A DNA stretch of 64,000 nucleotides from Zhihengliuella sp. ISTPL4. GTDB lineage: Bacteria; Actinomycetota; Actinomycetes; Actinomycetales; Microbacteriaceae. The stretch lies in assembly GCF_002848265.1 (NCBI RefSeq), contig NZ_CP025422.1:2696727-2760726 (forward strand). The letters are read 5' to 3'. Under the pieces are notes generated by a model. It saw nothing but the letters and a program-made list of their open reading frames with translations. It ran no database searches and was not told where the DNA came from. A program made the translations under genes and the position numbers. Shown here piece by piece: positions 1 to 9,672 of the stretch (the stretch's first letter is position 1; each line of letters begins with the position of its first letter).

Positions 1-874
1 CGAACGGCACCGGAGCGGGGTCACCGGCGGGGCTGTGCGCGTCGGTCGCGGGCAGAGTCGCTCCGTTCGCAGAGCCAGTCCGCAGCGCAGACTCGTGTCC
101 TGCGGTCGGAGACGAAGAGCGCTCGGAGGTGAGCGCCGGCGGCACGATGGCGATGTCCGCGCGTGGGATCACGGTGCTCGCAGGGACGGCGTCCACCGGC
201 GTCTGCGGTGCGACCGGGACCTGCGGCGTGAGCACCTCGACGACCGGCGGAACGGTCTCTTCGACGACGCCGCCGATCAGACCGGTCGTGTCATCGACGA
301 CGCCGACGACGTTCTCGACGAGGTCGATAGCGCCGGAGTCGACGACGATGCCGCCGAGCAGCGGAAGGTCTCCCACGAAATCGAGCACGGGTGCGGTGAC
401 TTCGGAGACCGGGGCGGAGCCGAGGAGATCCGTCACGGGACCGACGACCGCGTCGGCGGTCTCCGACACCGTCTCGAGCACGGGCGCCGCGGTGTCTCCG
501 ACGACCGGAACCTGTGTCACCGTTTCGGTCACCGTCTCGACGACCTCGGGAGCGGCCTGCTGCACCGGAGCGGTGACGTGGGTCACGACCGGAGTGACGA
601 CCTCATGCACGACGGGTGCGACGACCTCCTGGACCACCGGCGTCGCCACGTGGTTCACCACCGGAGCCACGACGTTGTTCACGACCGGCTTCGTCACGGC
701 GGTGACGGTCTCGGAGACGACCGAGGTGAGGCTGTCGAGCGGACCTTTCGGCTGCTCCTCCGCATGCGCGGAGGTCCCGCCGGTGAGGACGGTCAGCGCC
801 GCCCAGGCGAGCGCGCCGATTCCACCCCAGAGGACGGCGGTGGGTACGCCGCGTCGGGTGGTCCGAGCGTCCAC
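1..874 (-). CDS. secreted Val/Pro-repeat protein (3' part outside window)
   Basis: About 291 residues are visible and the reading frame runs off the left edge, so the C-terminus is missing. The GTG start at 874 has a good GGAGG five bases upstream. Residues 1-38 form a signal peptide (TRR basic start, hydrophobic core, AHA cleavage site before EEQ). The mature part is low complexity: from about residue 50 it repeats P-V-V/H-V-V units spaced every 8 residues, then V-x-E-T-V-x-E-T stretches, then a Ser/Ala/Pro-rich tail. There are no cysteines and no enzymatic motif. I do not recognise a family; a cell-surface stalk or wall-spanning linker is the most reasonable reading, and a sorting or anchoring signal would lie outside the window. 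The plus-strand Ser/Thr-rich frames over the same bases are shadows. Confidence 0.72.
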   Translation of the reverse strand, partial: MDARTTRRGVPTAVLWGGIGALAWAALTVLTGGTSAHAEEQPKGPLDSLTSVVSETVTAVTKPVVNNVVAPVVNHVATPVVQEVVAPVVHEVVTPVVTHVTAPVQQAAPEVVETVTETVTQVPVVGDTAAPVLETVSETADAVVGPVTDLLGSAPVSEVTAPVLDFVGDLPLLGGIVVDSGAIDLVENVVGVVDDTTGLIGGVVEETVPPVVEVLTPQVPVAPQTPVDAVPASTVIPRADIAIVPPALTSERSSSPTAGHESALRTGSANGATLPATDAHSPAGDPAPVPF

Positions 875-1092
875 GTCGTCCTCCCCCTCTGAAGGTCAAC
901 GTCCAATCGTCACGGGTGTGTCGATGGGAGGCAGAATACTCGTCGACCCCGGCTCTGTCCAGGGGCGTTTACATCCGATTCGTCTCGTGTCAGATCGTGA
1001 CGCGCCCGGCGGATTTCCGGCTTGACTTTCCCCAGGTTCTACACATGCCCCCTCCGGAGGGGAAACCTTCAACGCGCAATTTAAACTCGTTT

Positions 1093-1235
1093 TCATCCAC
1101 AGGCTGGGGAAACGGTTAATCCCAGGTCAGGCGAAAGAAAAAACTTGACTGTTCACACCGTCCACCGGGTTATCCACACCTGTTCTGCACAGACACTCCG
1201 AGATTGTCCGCACGCTGTCCACATGGTTATCCACA
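1093..1235 (+). promoter_or_regulatory. DnaA-box cluster upstream of dnaB
   Basis: The 530-base gap between the secreted protein and dnaB holds two exact DnaA boxes, TTATCCACA, at 1170-1178 and 1227-1235. Same-strand near matches are TCATCCACA (1093-1101), TTGTCCGCA (1204-1212) and CTGTCCACA (1215-1223), plus a weaker CTGTTCACA (1149-1157). The 1075-1150 stretch is unusually AT-rich for this genome. The boxes are known DnaA binding sites; that DnaA controls dnaB here is inference. I found no other gene in 875-1404. Confidence 0.6.
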
Positions 1236-1404
1236 GGCCGTGTTGCACCGCGTGGAGACCGCTCATAGCGTGGTCGAGCGACCGAATGTCGGAGGCTCCT
1301 GCTTGTCTGAGGATGGCCGCCGCGCGGCCGCGGTCCCCGCTCCGACTCATCCGCGGATGCGCGCGCGGGGCCCGCCTCAGAACCGTCGCATCGAAGGGAA
1401 CACA

Positions 1405-2778
<1,374 letters not shown>

Positions 2779-2787
2779 GCCGCGGCG

Positions 2788-3429
2788 TCAGCGCCCCGCG
2801 TCGGACGCCGACTGCTCGCGGAGGGTCAGCCTCACGTGGCACGAGTGGGCCGTCGTGAACGGGATCACGCGTTCGATCTCCACGGGACCGCCCGCTCTCG
2901 CCAGCACCGACTTCATGAGCTCCTCGTGCACCCGGCAGACCACGATCTGGTCGTCGGTCAGCAGCGTGTGGAAGCGGCAGGGGGAGAGGTCGACGGTCAT
3001 CGCTCTCTCATCGATGTCCGGCTGCAGGCCCACGTCGTCGAGGTGGTGAAACAGCGCGTCGAGCTGATGCGTCGCCGCCTCGGGGAGTCCGGACCGCGTC
3101 GCCGGAAGCGCCGCGCGCATGAGGTCCCCATGCCGGATCGCCTCCTGCACCCGCCGTTCCTCGATCTCGTTCGGTTCGTTCGGCAGCACGGGGGAGAAGC
3201 GCAGCCGGGGCCGTCCTCGGCGACCCGTGTGTTCCACCTCGGACCGCGCGAGTCCTTCTCCTTCGAGGACGCGGAGGTGATCGCGCAGGGTGTTCACGTG
3301 CAGACCCGTGCGGAGGGAGAGCTCGGCGAGCCCGATCCCGGGGGTGTCCATCAAGGCGGCGAGAACCCGCAGCCGACTGCTCTGCATCAGTCCGCGATAG
3401 GCGGCGGTAGGACGTGGCATGTTACCCAT
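2788..3429 (-). CDS. winged-helix regulator, possible Fe-S sensor
   Basis: 213 residues. The N-terminal winged helix (about 15-80) reads LAELSLRTGLHVNTLRDHLR for the helix-turn-helix, then a Gly/Arg-rich wing (TGRRGRPRLRF). The C-terminal half has the arrangement C151-x2-H ... C165-x2-H ... C197, which resembles the cluster-binding Cys pattern of SufR-like DeoR/ArsR regulators. That it holds an iron-sulfur cluster is inference from spacing only. Start ATG at 3429 follows a G-run ribosome site; an internal ATG at 3420 is the alternative. It converges on dnaB with only 9 bases between stops. No sufB/C/D genes are nearby, so the target is unknown. Confidence 0.75.
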   Translation of the reverse strand: MGNMPRPTAAYRGLMQSSRLRVLAALMDTPGIGLAELSLRTGLHVNTLRDHLRVLEGEGLARSEVEHTGRRGRPRLRFSPVLPNEPNEIEERRVQEAIRHGDLMRAALPATRSGLPEAATHQLDALFHHLDDVGLQPDIDERAMTVDLSPCRFHTLLTDDQIVVCRVHEELMKSVLARAGGPVEIERVIPFTTAHSCHVRLTLREQSASDAGR

Positions 3430-3682
3430 TATCCCCCCGGGGAAGCCCGACCGAGTGTCCGCGCCAGGGCGGGACGCTCCTCGGCTCTGCTGCTCGGCGG
3501 CCTGTGGCTGATGTTCCTCGTCGAGGTGGTCGTCATCCGCCCGATCCTCAATCGGCGCAGCGACCTCGTCATCGCGGGGGAGGAGGCGCCGGGGACCGAG
3601 GGCGCCCCCCACGCCGACATCGTGGCCGATGTGACGATGGTGGTGCGGTGCTGCCGCCGCGGTCCTCGCAGGCGACGAACGC
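3430..3682. other. non-coding gap with a possible decayed membrane fragment
   Basis: About 250 bases separate two leftward regulator genes. On the plus strand, 3463-3540 encodes a hydrophobic stretch (SSALLLGGLWLMFLVEVVV) that looks like the first membrane helix of a rhomboid-type protein, but there is no start codon in that frame and the reading is lost downstream. It may be a gene remnant or chance; the promoter of the gene starting at 3429 must also lie here. Confidence 0.25.
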
Positions 3683-4288
3683 CTAAGACGCGTCGGTCGG
3701 TGCCGAATCCAGCAGTCGGCGCGCGCTGTCCCGAGCGGTCGCGAACGGCTCCGCGAACGTCCCCATGCCGACGGTGACGATAGCCCCTTCGTAGAGGAGC
3801 ATGAGCGTCTCGGCGAGCCGGTCAGGGTCCCGGAAGCCGGCCTCGGCGCAGAGGTCCGCGAAGACCGCGAGCAGCCACTCCTTCTCGCGCCGGGCCTCGG
3901 CGAGCACGAGCGGGGCGTCCCCAGGGCCGTCGATCTCGGCGCGCGCGTTGATGGCGCTGCATCCCTTCGTGCTGTGGCCGGGCACCCAGGCGATGGCGGC
4001 GTCGAAGATCGCGAGCACGCGGGCGGGCCCCGGCTCAGGTACCTGTGCGAGGTGTGCAGCGACATGCTCTCGCCAGCGCGCGTCGCGGTGCTGCAGGTAG
4101 GAGACGACGAGGGCTTCCTTGGATCCGAAGCGGTCGTAGAGCGTCTTCTTCGTCACCCCGGCCGCGGCGGCGATGGTGTCGACCCCGACGGCATGGATTC
4201 CGCGCTCGTAGAAGAGATCGGAGGCGGCGTCGAGCACGCGGCGCGCTCCGGGGGTCAGCAGCGGGAGCTCCGGCACGGGGATCGACAT
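3683..4288 (-). CDS. TetR-family repressor, divergent from DMT exporter
   Basis: 201 residues. The DNA-binding domain (about 12-60) contains the classic TetR pattern VDTIAAAAGVTKKTLYDRFGSKEAL. The C-terminal ligand domain carries GCSAINARAEI, a segment common in regulators of the YxaF/LmrA/QacR-like group. It is transcribed away from the DMT transporter at 4321, with 32 bases between starts, and that gap contains a long inverted repeat, so it very likely represses both itself and the transporter. The inducer cannot be read from the sequence. Confidence 0.92.
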   Translation of the reverse strand: MSIPVPELPLLTPGARRVLDAASDLFYERGIHAVGVDTIAAAAGVTKKTLYDRFGSKEALVVSYLQHRDARWREHVAAHLAQVPEPGPARVLAIFDAAIAWVPGHSTKGCSAINARAEIDGPGDAPLVLAEARREKEWLLAVFADLCAEAGFRDPDRLAETLMLLYEGAIVTVGMGTFAEPFATARDSARRLLDSAPTDAS

Positions 4289-4293
4289 GCGAT

Positions 4294-4344
4294 GAGTATA
4301 CCAATCTGTATAGTGAGGGCATGAGTAAACAGATCGGTATACTC
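4294..4344. promoter_or_regulatory. TetR operator (16-bp inverted repeat)
   Basis: Left arm 4294-4309 GAGTATACCAATCTGT and right arm 4329-4344 ACAGATCGGTATACTC pair at 15 of 16 positions across a 19-base spacer. The right arm overlaps the first codons of the transporter, and the left arm ends 6 bases from the TetR start codon, so binding would block both genes. Confidence 0.75.
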
Positions 4345-5313
4345 TCGGCGACTCTCACGGTGGGCGCCGCGGCGGCTTTCGTGCTCACCTGGAGCTCGGG
4401 CTTCCTCATTCCGGCCGTCGCCACGACCGACGTCGACCCGCTCACGCTCCTCGTCTGGCGGTTCGCTCCCTTGGGGCTCCTGCTCGTCGGCGTGACCGCG
4501 GTGTCCGGGGCGGCGAAGGGGATGACGCGGCGCGAACTCGGCGTCCAGGTCGTCATCGGGTCTCTCGCGCAGTTCGGATACTGCGCCGCCGTGTACGCGG
4601 CCGTCGCCGCCGGGATCGCCACCGGCACCGTCGCGCTGATCGACGCCGTCCAGCCGCTGCTCATCGCTGTCCTGGTCGGCCCGGTGCTCGGTCTCCGGGT
4701 ACGTGGCGCTCAGGTGGCGGGGCTCGTGATCGGAGCGGTGGGCGTGCTCCTCGTCGTGCACTCGCAGTTCGGCGCCGGCTCGGCCCCGCTCGCCGCCTAC
4801 CTCCTTCCGGCGGCGGCCATGGTGTGCCTCGTCATCGGCACCCTCGTGCAGCGGCGCACGGCCGTGCGCACGGGGGTGCTGCTCACCCTGACCATCCACG
4901 TGAGCGTGACCGCCGCGCTGCTCCTCCTCATCGGAGCGCTCTCGGGGGCGTTGATCCCGCCGGCTCGAGGGTCGTTCTGGCTCGCCGTGGTTCTCACCGC
5001 CGTGTTCCCCACGCTCGCAGCGTATGGGCTGTACTGGTGGTTGCTGCGCCGGGTCGGGATCACTGCCCTGCAGGCCCTGCTTTTCCTCGTCGCCCCGGTG
5101 ACCGCGATCGGCGGGGCGCTGCTGCTCGGCGAACCGCTCACGGCGGTGACGCTCGGAGGCTTCGTGCTCTGCGGTGCGGGGGTGACCGCCGTGCTCGTGA
5201 GCGAGGCGCGGAACTGGAGCGCGGAGACGGCGGACGGGTCCGCGACACCAAGTCAGGGCCGGACGCGGACCGCCCGGCCCTCGAAGGCCACCACGTCGCC
5301 GTCGCGGAGCTGA
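4321..5313 (+). CDS. EamA/DMT-family exporter
   Basis: 330 residues with ten predicted hydrophobic segments in two five-helix halves, typical of drug/metabolite transporters (the usual size is about 300). The first half opens with FVLTWSSGFLIP and the second half contains YWWLLRRVGITALQALLFLVAPVTAIGG, both characteristic of EamA proteins. It sits in the cytoplasmic membrane and probably exports a small metabolite or drug. The ATG at 4321 has almost no leader, and the gene is controlled by the TetR operator that overlaps its start. The last 20 residues are hydrophilic and are encoded antisense to the S4 gene (61-base tail-to-tail overlap). Confidence 0.9.
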   Translation: MSKQIGILSATLTVGAAAAFVLTWSSGFLIPAVATTDVDPLTLLVWRFAPLGLLLVGVTAVSGAAKGMTRRELGVQVVIGSLAQFGYCAAVYAAVAAGIATGTVALIDAVQPLLIAVLVGPVLGLRVRGAQVAGLVIGAVGVLLVVHSQFGAGSAPLAAYLLPAAAMVCLVIGTLVQRRTAVRTGVLLTLTIHVSVTAALLLLIGALSGALIPPARGSFWLAVVLTAVFPTLAAYGLYWWLLRRVGITALQALLFLVAPVTAIGGALLLGEPLTAVTLGGFVLCGAGVTAVLVSEARNWSAETADGSATPSQGRTRTARPSKATTSPSRS

Positions 5314-5480
5314 CGCCCGCGGCGCCGGTCCACCTCGCCGTTCACGGTGACGTAGCCGTCGATGATGACCTCTTTCGCATCACCGCCCGAATCGAGCAGC
5401 CCCGCGAACTTGAGGAACTGTCCCAGGCGGATGACCTCGCCGCCGATGGAGACCTCGTCGATCGGATCGGAGTTCGTCAT
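5253..5480 (-). CDS. small S4-domain RNA-binding protein (YbcJ-like)
   Basis: 75 residues forming a single S4 fold: a Leu/Phe-rich helix (IRLGQFLKFAGL), then GGDAKEVIIDGYVTVNGEVDRRRGRQL and a basic end. This is the pattern of the YbcJ/YaaA group that binds structured RNA, possibly rRNA. Its 3' end overlaps the DMT exporter tail on the other strand by 61 bases. It lies 28 bases upstream of the stop of nothing related and appears monocistronic. Confidence 0.88.
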   Translation of the reverse strand: MTNSDPIDEVSIGGEVIRLGQFLKFAGLLDSGGDAKEVIIDGYVTVNGEVDRRRGRQLRDGDVVAFEGRAVRVRP

Positions 5481-5508
5481 CCTTGCATGCTAGCCGTCGG
5501 CGCCGGCC

Positions 5509-6408
5509 TCACTCGTCGATGTCGGTGCCCACGACCGCGAACGAGGCGTCGAAGGAGATGTCGATCGAGCGGTTGTCCGTCGTGAGGACGGAGGCGTCGT
5601 AGGGGCTGACGTCGTCGGAGTCCACGTCGAGGTCGGTGATCATCCCGTCCGCCTCGGCGAGGGCGGCGTCGACGAGAGTGCGGATGGTCTCCTCGTCGAG
5701 CGTGAGCGTGGGTCCCTTGTCATCATCGTCTGCCGCGTCGGTCGAGACCACGCTCGCGGCGAGCTCGTCGTCCACGCGCACCTCGGTCTCGTCCCCGGCA
5801 GCGGTGATCAGCTGCACCTCCCACGTGCCGTCGCGCTTGGCGTCGATGGAGGTGACCTCGCCCTCGGCGGCATCCTGTGCAGCGGCGGTGATCGCGAGGA
5901 GCTCGTCGACGTCGTCGGTGCCGATGCCGGTGACAGGGCCGCGATCGCCCCGGTCTCCGCTCGGGCGGGCATCCTCGTCGCCGCGGTGGTCTCCGCGCGG
6001 GCCGTGGTCGCCCTCGTGTCGGGGACCCTCCATGGCGGGACGGTCGTCGTCGTCACCGAACTCGTCGCCGATCGCGGCACCTACTGCCACGCCTCCGCCG
6101 GCGAGCAGCACCGCGGCCGCGATCCCGCCGCCGATCAGGAGTGCACGCTTGCGTCCGGGCTTGGCGGGGGTCGCGGCGGCAGCCGGTGCCTCCGGTGCGC
6201 CGTTCGGGGTCGCGGCAGGATCGGTGGGCGGCGCGACCGGCACCGTCGGGTCGTCGGCGTTCGCGTTCGTGCTGGGGCCGGCGGGGGAGTCCTGTCCGGC
6301 GGTGTGGTCCCGGCCCGCGTTCGGGACGGCGGATGCCGAGTCCGGTCCGGAGGCGCGGTTCTCGTCCGGCGTGGGGTTCTGGTCGGGAGCAGGAGTCTTG
6401 TCGTTCAT
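5509..6408 (-). CDS. membrane-anchored PepSY-domain protein
   Basis: 299 residues. Residues 1-85 are a long Pro/Ala/Asp-rich cytoplasmic region, a single membrane helix follows (RALLIGGGIAAAVLLAGGGVAVG, quoted in part), then an acidic His/Asp/Gly linker, and a C-terminal domain where ITAAAQDAAEGEVTSIDAK ... WEVQLITAAG matches the PepSY fold; a second, weaker copy follows. PepSY proteins often inhibit secreted peptidases or modulate sensor kinases. It lies downstream of the sensor kinase on the same strand but has its own promoter region with CTGAAGC repeats shared with the response regulator gene, so it is the likely main target of that system. Confidence 0.8.
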   Translation of the reverse strand: MNDKTPAPDQNPTPDENRASGPDSASAVPNAGRDHTAGQDSPAGPSTNANADDPTVPVAPPTDPAATPNGAPEAPAAAATPAKPGRKRALLIGGGIAAAVLLAGGGVAVGAAIGDEFGDDDDRPAMEGPRHEGDHGPRGDHRGDEDARPSGDRGDRGPVTGIGTDDVDELLAITAAAQDAAEGEVTSIDAKRDGTWEVQLITAAGDETEVRVDDELAASVVSTDAADDDDKGPTLTLDEETIRTLVDAALAEADGMITDLDVDSDDVSPYDASVLTTDNRSIDISFDASFAVVGTDIDE

Positions 6409-6431
6409 GTCTCGATCGTCTCGCGACGCCG

Positions 6432-6459
6432 CTGAAGCCACCCTGAAGCCTCCTGAAAC
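6432..6459 (-). promoter_or_regulatory. CTGAAGC direct repeats (response-regulator site)
   Basis: Read on the plus strand, CTGAAGC at 6432, CTGAAGC at 6443 and CTGAAAC at 6453 repeat with 11- and 10-base periods, as expected for OmpR/PhoB-type tandem binding. The array starts 24 bases from the PepSY start codon, the same distance and orientation as the pair in front of the response regulator at 8573. Confidence 0.6.
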
Positions 6460-6577
6460 CCCGTTCAGGAAGCGATATTCCGGGCACGACTCCGGAGCTC
6501 GGCGACGACACGCCGCTCGCGGGAGGCCATGACCGGGGTCTCGTCGGGGATCTCCGAAGCTGTGCCCGGGCGGTCGG

Positions 6578-7895
6578 TCAGGAGAAAGGGACGGCCGACG
6601 GGAGGGTGACGGTGAAGCGGGCCCCGCCCCACCGGGACGCGTCCACCGTGATCGAGCCGTGGGCGGCGGTGGCGATGCCCTGGGCGATCGCGAGACCGAG
6701 CCCGCTGCCTCCCGCGTCGCGGCTGCGAGCCTCATCCAGCCGGACGAAGCGCTCGAAGATCCGGTCCCGCTCCTCCGGCGGGATGCCGGCGCCGTCATCT
6801 TCGACCGTGAGGATGACGTGCGGCGGTCGCGCCTCCACCCCGATCGCCACGCGGCCGTTGCTGTGCCGTGCGGCGTTGTCCGCGAGGTTCCGCAGCAGCT
6901 GGCCGAGCAGCCGGGGGTCGCCGGAGGTACGGGCCGCGTGGATGCCGGAGCCGTCGACATCGAGCCCGGAACTGCGCAGCCGGCGCACCTCCGCGAGGGC
7001 GAGGTCGTCCAGGTCCACCGGTTCCGTGCTCCCTGCGGCGCCCTCGTCGAGGCGGGCGAGGAGAAGCAGCGACTCCACGATGCCCTGCAGCCGCAGCCCC
7101 TCCTCGGACACCACCTCGGCGAGCTCATCGATGCTCGTCACCTCCGGGTGCGCCTGGGCGAGCTCCGCGTGCTGACGGATCGTCGCCAGGGGAGACCGCA
7201 GTTCGTGGGAGGCATCGGAGACGAACCGGCGCTGGGCGGTCGCCGCGGCGTCGAGCCGGTCCAGCATCCCGTTCATCGTCACGGCGAGCGAGTGGATCTC
7301 ATCCGCGGTGTCGGGAACAGGTACCCGATGATCGAGGCGCTCGGCGGTGATTCCCTCGACCTCCTGACGGATGCGGGTCACGGGGCGCAGGGCGCGCCCC
7401 GTGACGAGCCAGGTCGTGACGGCCACGAGCAGCAGCAGTGCGGGGACGGCGATCACGAGTAGCGTCGCCACCGTCGACAGGGTCTCCGCATCCTCGTCCA
7501 TCGACACCGCGAGGACGAGGGTCTGGTCGCCCTCGACGTCGTCGGACACCACGACCATCGGCTCGCCGTCGATCCGGACGACCTGCGGATCGTCGTCGAC
7601 GGGCAGCGGGGTGGCGCCGAGCGCATCGGCGGCCTCCTCGCTCACCGCGCGCACCGAACCGTCCCGCCCGAGCAACTGCACGAGATCATCGTCGAGCTGC
7701 TCCGGACCGCGTCGTCCCGGACCGTCGAACCGGCTGACGAGCTCCTCCAGCCGCTGCTCCGCCGCGCGTTCAGTGCTGCTGTGGATGCTCGCGCTCAGCA
7801 CCCCGTAGAAAGAGAAGGCCCCGAGGAGCAGCGCGACCGCGACGACGAGGGTGGCGCCGAGCGTCGTCCGGCCGCGGACCGACCGCCAGAGCCGC

Positions 7896-7903
<8 letters not shown>
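6578..7903 (-). CDS. OmpR-class sensor histidine kinase
   Basis: 441 residues from the GTG at 7903. Two membrane helices (about 15-40 and 148-172) flank an extracytoplasmic sensor, followed by a HAMP linker, the H-box FVSDASHELRSPLATIR with phospho-accepting His233, and a HATPase domain with N-box (LRNLADNAARHS) and G-boxes (DDGAGIPPE, GGSGLGLAI). It phosphorylates the regulator encoded just upstream. The 7903 GTG overlaps the regulator stop by 8 bases, implying translational coupling; a GTG at 7930 is the alternative but has no ribosome site. The signal is unknown. Confidence 0.92.
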
Positions 7904-8573
<670 letters not shown>

Positions 8574-8596
8574 CCCCCCAGTGTGGCGGGTCATCG

Positions 8597-8614
8597 CTGA
8601 ATCGGCGCTGAAGC
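8597..8614 (-). promoter_or_regulatory. CTGAATC/CTGAAGC direct repeat (autoregulatory site)
   Basis: On the plus strand CTGAATC (8597-8603) and CTGAAGC (8608-8614) repeat with an 11-base period, 24 bases upstream of the response regulator start. The same motif and spacing are found upstream of the PepSY gene, which supports a shared regulator. Confidence 0.55.
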
Positions 8615-8634
8615 GTGCGCGCACGGTGGCGGCG

Positions 8635-9165
8635 TCAGGTGAGCCGGGCCTGCAGGGTCCGGATGACGTCGCCGAGCACACCGGACGCGAGCAGCCCGGG
8701 ACCGAGTGGACCGGCCGTGTCCGTGCCGAGGGGCGGAAGGGTGCGGAGGGCCGCTGCGGCTTCCGGGCCGAGGAGTTCCCGCTGCGCCTCGATCTCGGTG
8801 GTGGTCGCGGTGAGGTCGTCGGGGCGCGCGAGTCCGACGGCCACCGCGGCATACGCCGCCGCCCCCAGCGCGTGCGCCCCCATGTGCGCGACCCCGGCCG
8901 CCTGCGCGGCCGAACGGGCGGCGGCCCGGCCGACCGGGGTCTGTGCGCTCGCCGCGGCGCGGCCGGCGACGAAGCGTCGACGGATCTCCTCGGCCGCCGT
9001 CAGCTCCCCGCGGGCGAAGGCCCGGGTGCGCGCGATCGCGTCGCGGGCTCGGTCGTCGGCGGGGGCTTCGCGCTCGAAGAGGAGGAGCACCCGCTCGGCG
9101 ACGTCCGCCGCCCAGACCGCGACGATCCGCCGCTCCGTCTCGGTCATGCCCTGTGTCGTACCCAT
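8635..9165 (-). CDS. Imm-5-like helical protein
   Basis: 176 residues, almost wholly alpha-helical and Ala-rich. The opening WAADVAERVLLLFEREAPADDR ... FARGELTAAE (quoted in part) and the later AQAAGVAHMGAHALGAAAYA match proteins annotated as putative Imm-5-like immunity proteins. No toxin gene is visible beside it, so a real immunity role is doubtful. The ATG at 9165 lies 5 bases after the stop of the DUF6194 gene, so the two are one operon; an internal ATG at 9147 is the alternative. Confidence 0.75.
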   Translation of the reverse strand: MGTTQGMTETERRIVAVWAADVAERVLLLFEREAPADDRARDAIARTRAFARGELTAAEEIRRRFVAGRAAASAQTPVGRAAARSAAQAAGVAHMGAHALGAAAYAAVAVGLARPDDLTATTTEIEAQRELLGPEAAAALRTLPPLGTDTAGPLGPGLLASGVLGDVIRTLQARLT

Positions 9166-9169
9166 CCGG

Positions 9170-9610
9170 TCACCGCTTCCGTCGCTCGGCGCGGGCTCGC
9201 GCCTCGCCGTGGGCATCGCGGAGGAGGGCCAGGACCTCGTGTGCCGTGGTCTCCGCCGGGTCGATGACGCAGACCCAGCCGGCATCCCCGTAGAGCGGGT
9301 GCCGTCGGAAGACGTCGACTGCCGTGGGCGCGGGATCGCGGGGGACCAGGGCTGCCGCCCGTTCCCGGCCGACATGGATGTTGACGCGGAACCGGCCGGG
9401 TCTGTCCAACGCGGAGGACGCATCTTCCGGATAGTCCTTGGTGATGATCGTGCCGAACGGCTGCGTGCGCTCGGGCATCCGGCCGTCGGGGGCGTGGAAG
9501 AAGAACGCGTCCCCCCAGGCGAGCTCCGGGAAGTCGCTGCCCGGCTCTGGAGTCACGGCGAGGGCGCCGTCGAGCGTCCGGACATGGTCGATGATCTGCT
9601 GTCTGTCCAT
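9170..9610 (-). CDS. DUF6194-family protein
   Basis: 146 residues, no membrane segment. It begins MDRQQIIDHVRTLDG and carries the core features FPELAWGDAFFFHAPDG, FGTIITKDYPEDA and RFRVNIHVGRE, with HPLYGDAGWVCVIDP near the end, which I recognise as DUF6194. Biochemical function is unknown. It is first in a two-gene unit with the Imm-5-like gene and is transcribed away from the double-MerR regulator, which probably controls it. Confidence 0.82.
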   Translation of the reverse strand: MDRQQIIDHVRTLDGALAVTPEPGSDFPELAWGDAFFFHAPDGRMPERTQPFGTIITKDYPEDASSALDRPGRFRVNIHVGRERAAALVPRDPAPTAVDVFRRHPLYGDAGWVCVIDPAETTAHEVLALLRDAHGEARARAERRKR

Positions 9611-9672
9611 GCTTCAATGATCGAGTTGACGTCCTTATGGAGACTCTGACGCTGAGAAGCCGGGAGAAGATC

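Noticed and set aside
129..1025. Ser/Thr-rich plus-strand frame over the left-edge gene.
   Set aside because: The minus strand has a ribosome site, signal peptide and regular repeat pattern; the plus frame runs through the regulatory region and lacks a ribosome site.
1075..1240. Chromosomal origin (oriC).
   Set aside because: DnaA boxes are few and all on one strand, and dnaA/dnaN are not adjacent. A regulatory site at dnaB is simpler.
8635..9610. Toxin-immunity module.
   Set aside because: Only the immunity-like protein is seen; DUF6194 shows no toxin domain or secretion signal.
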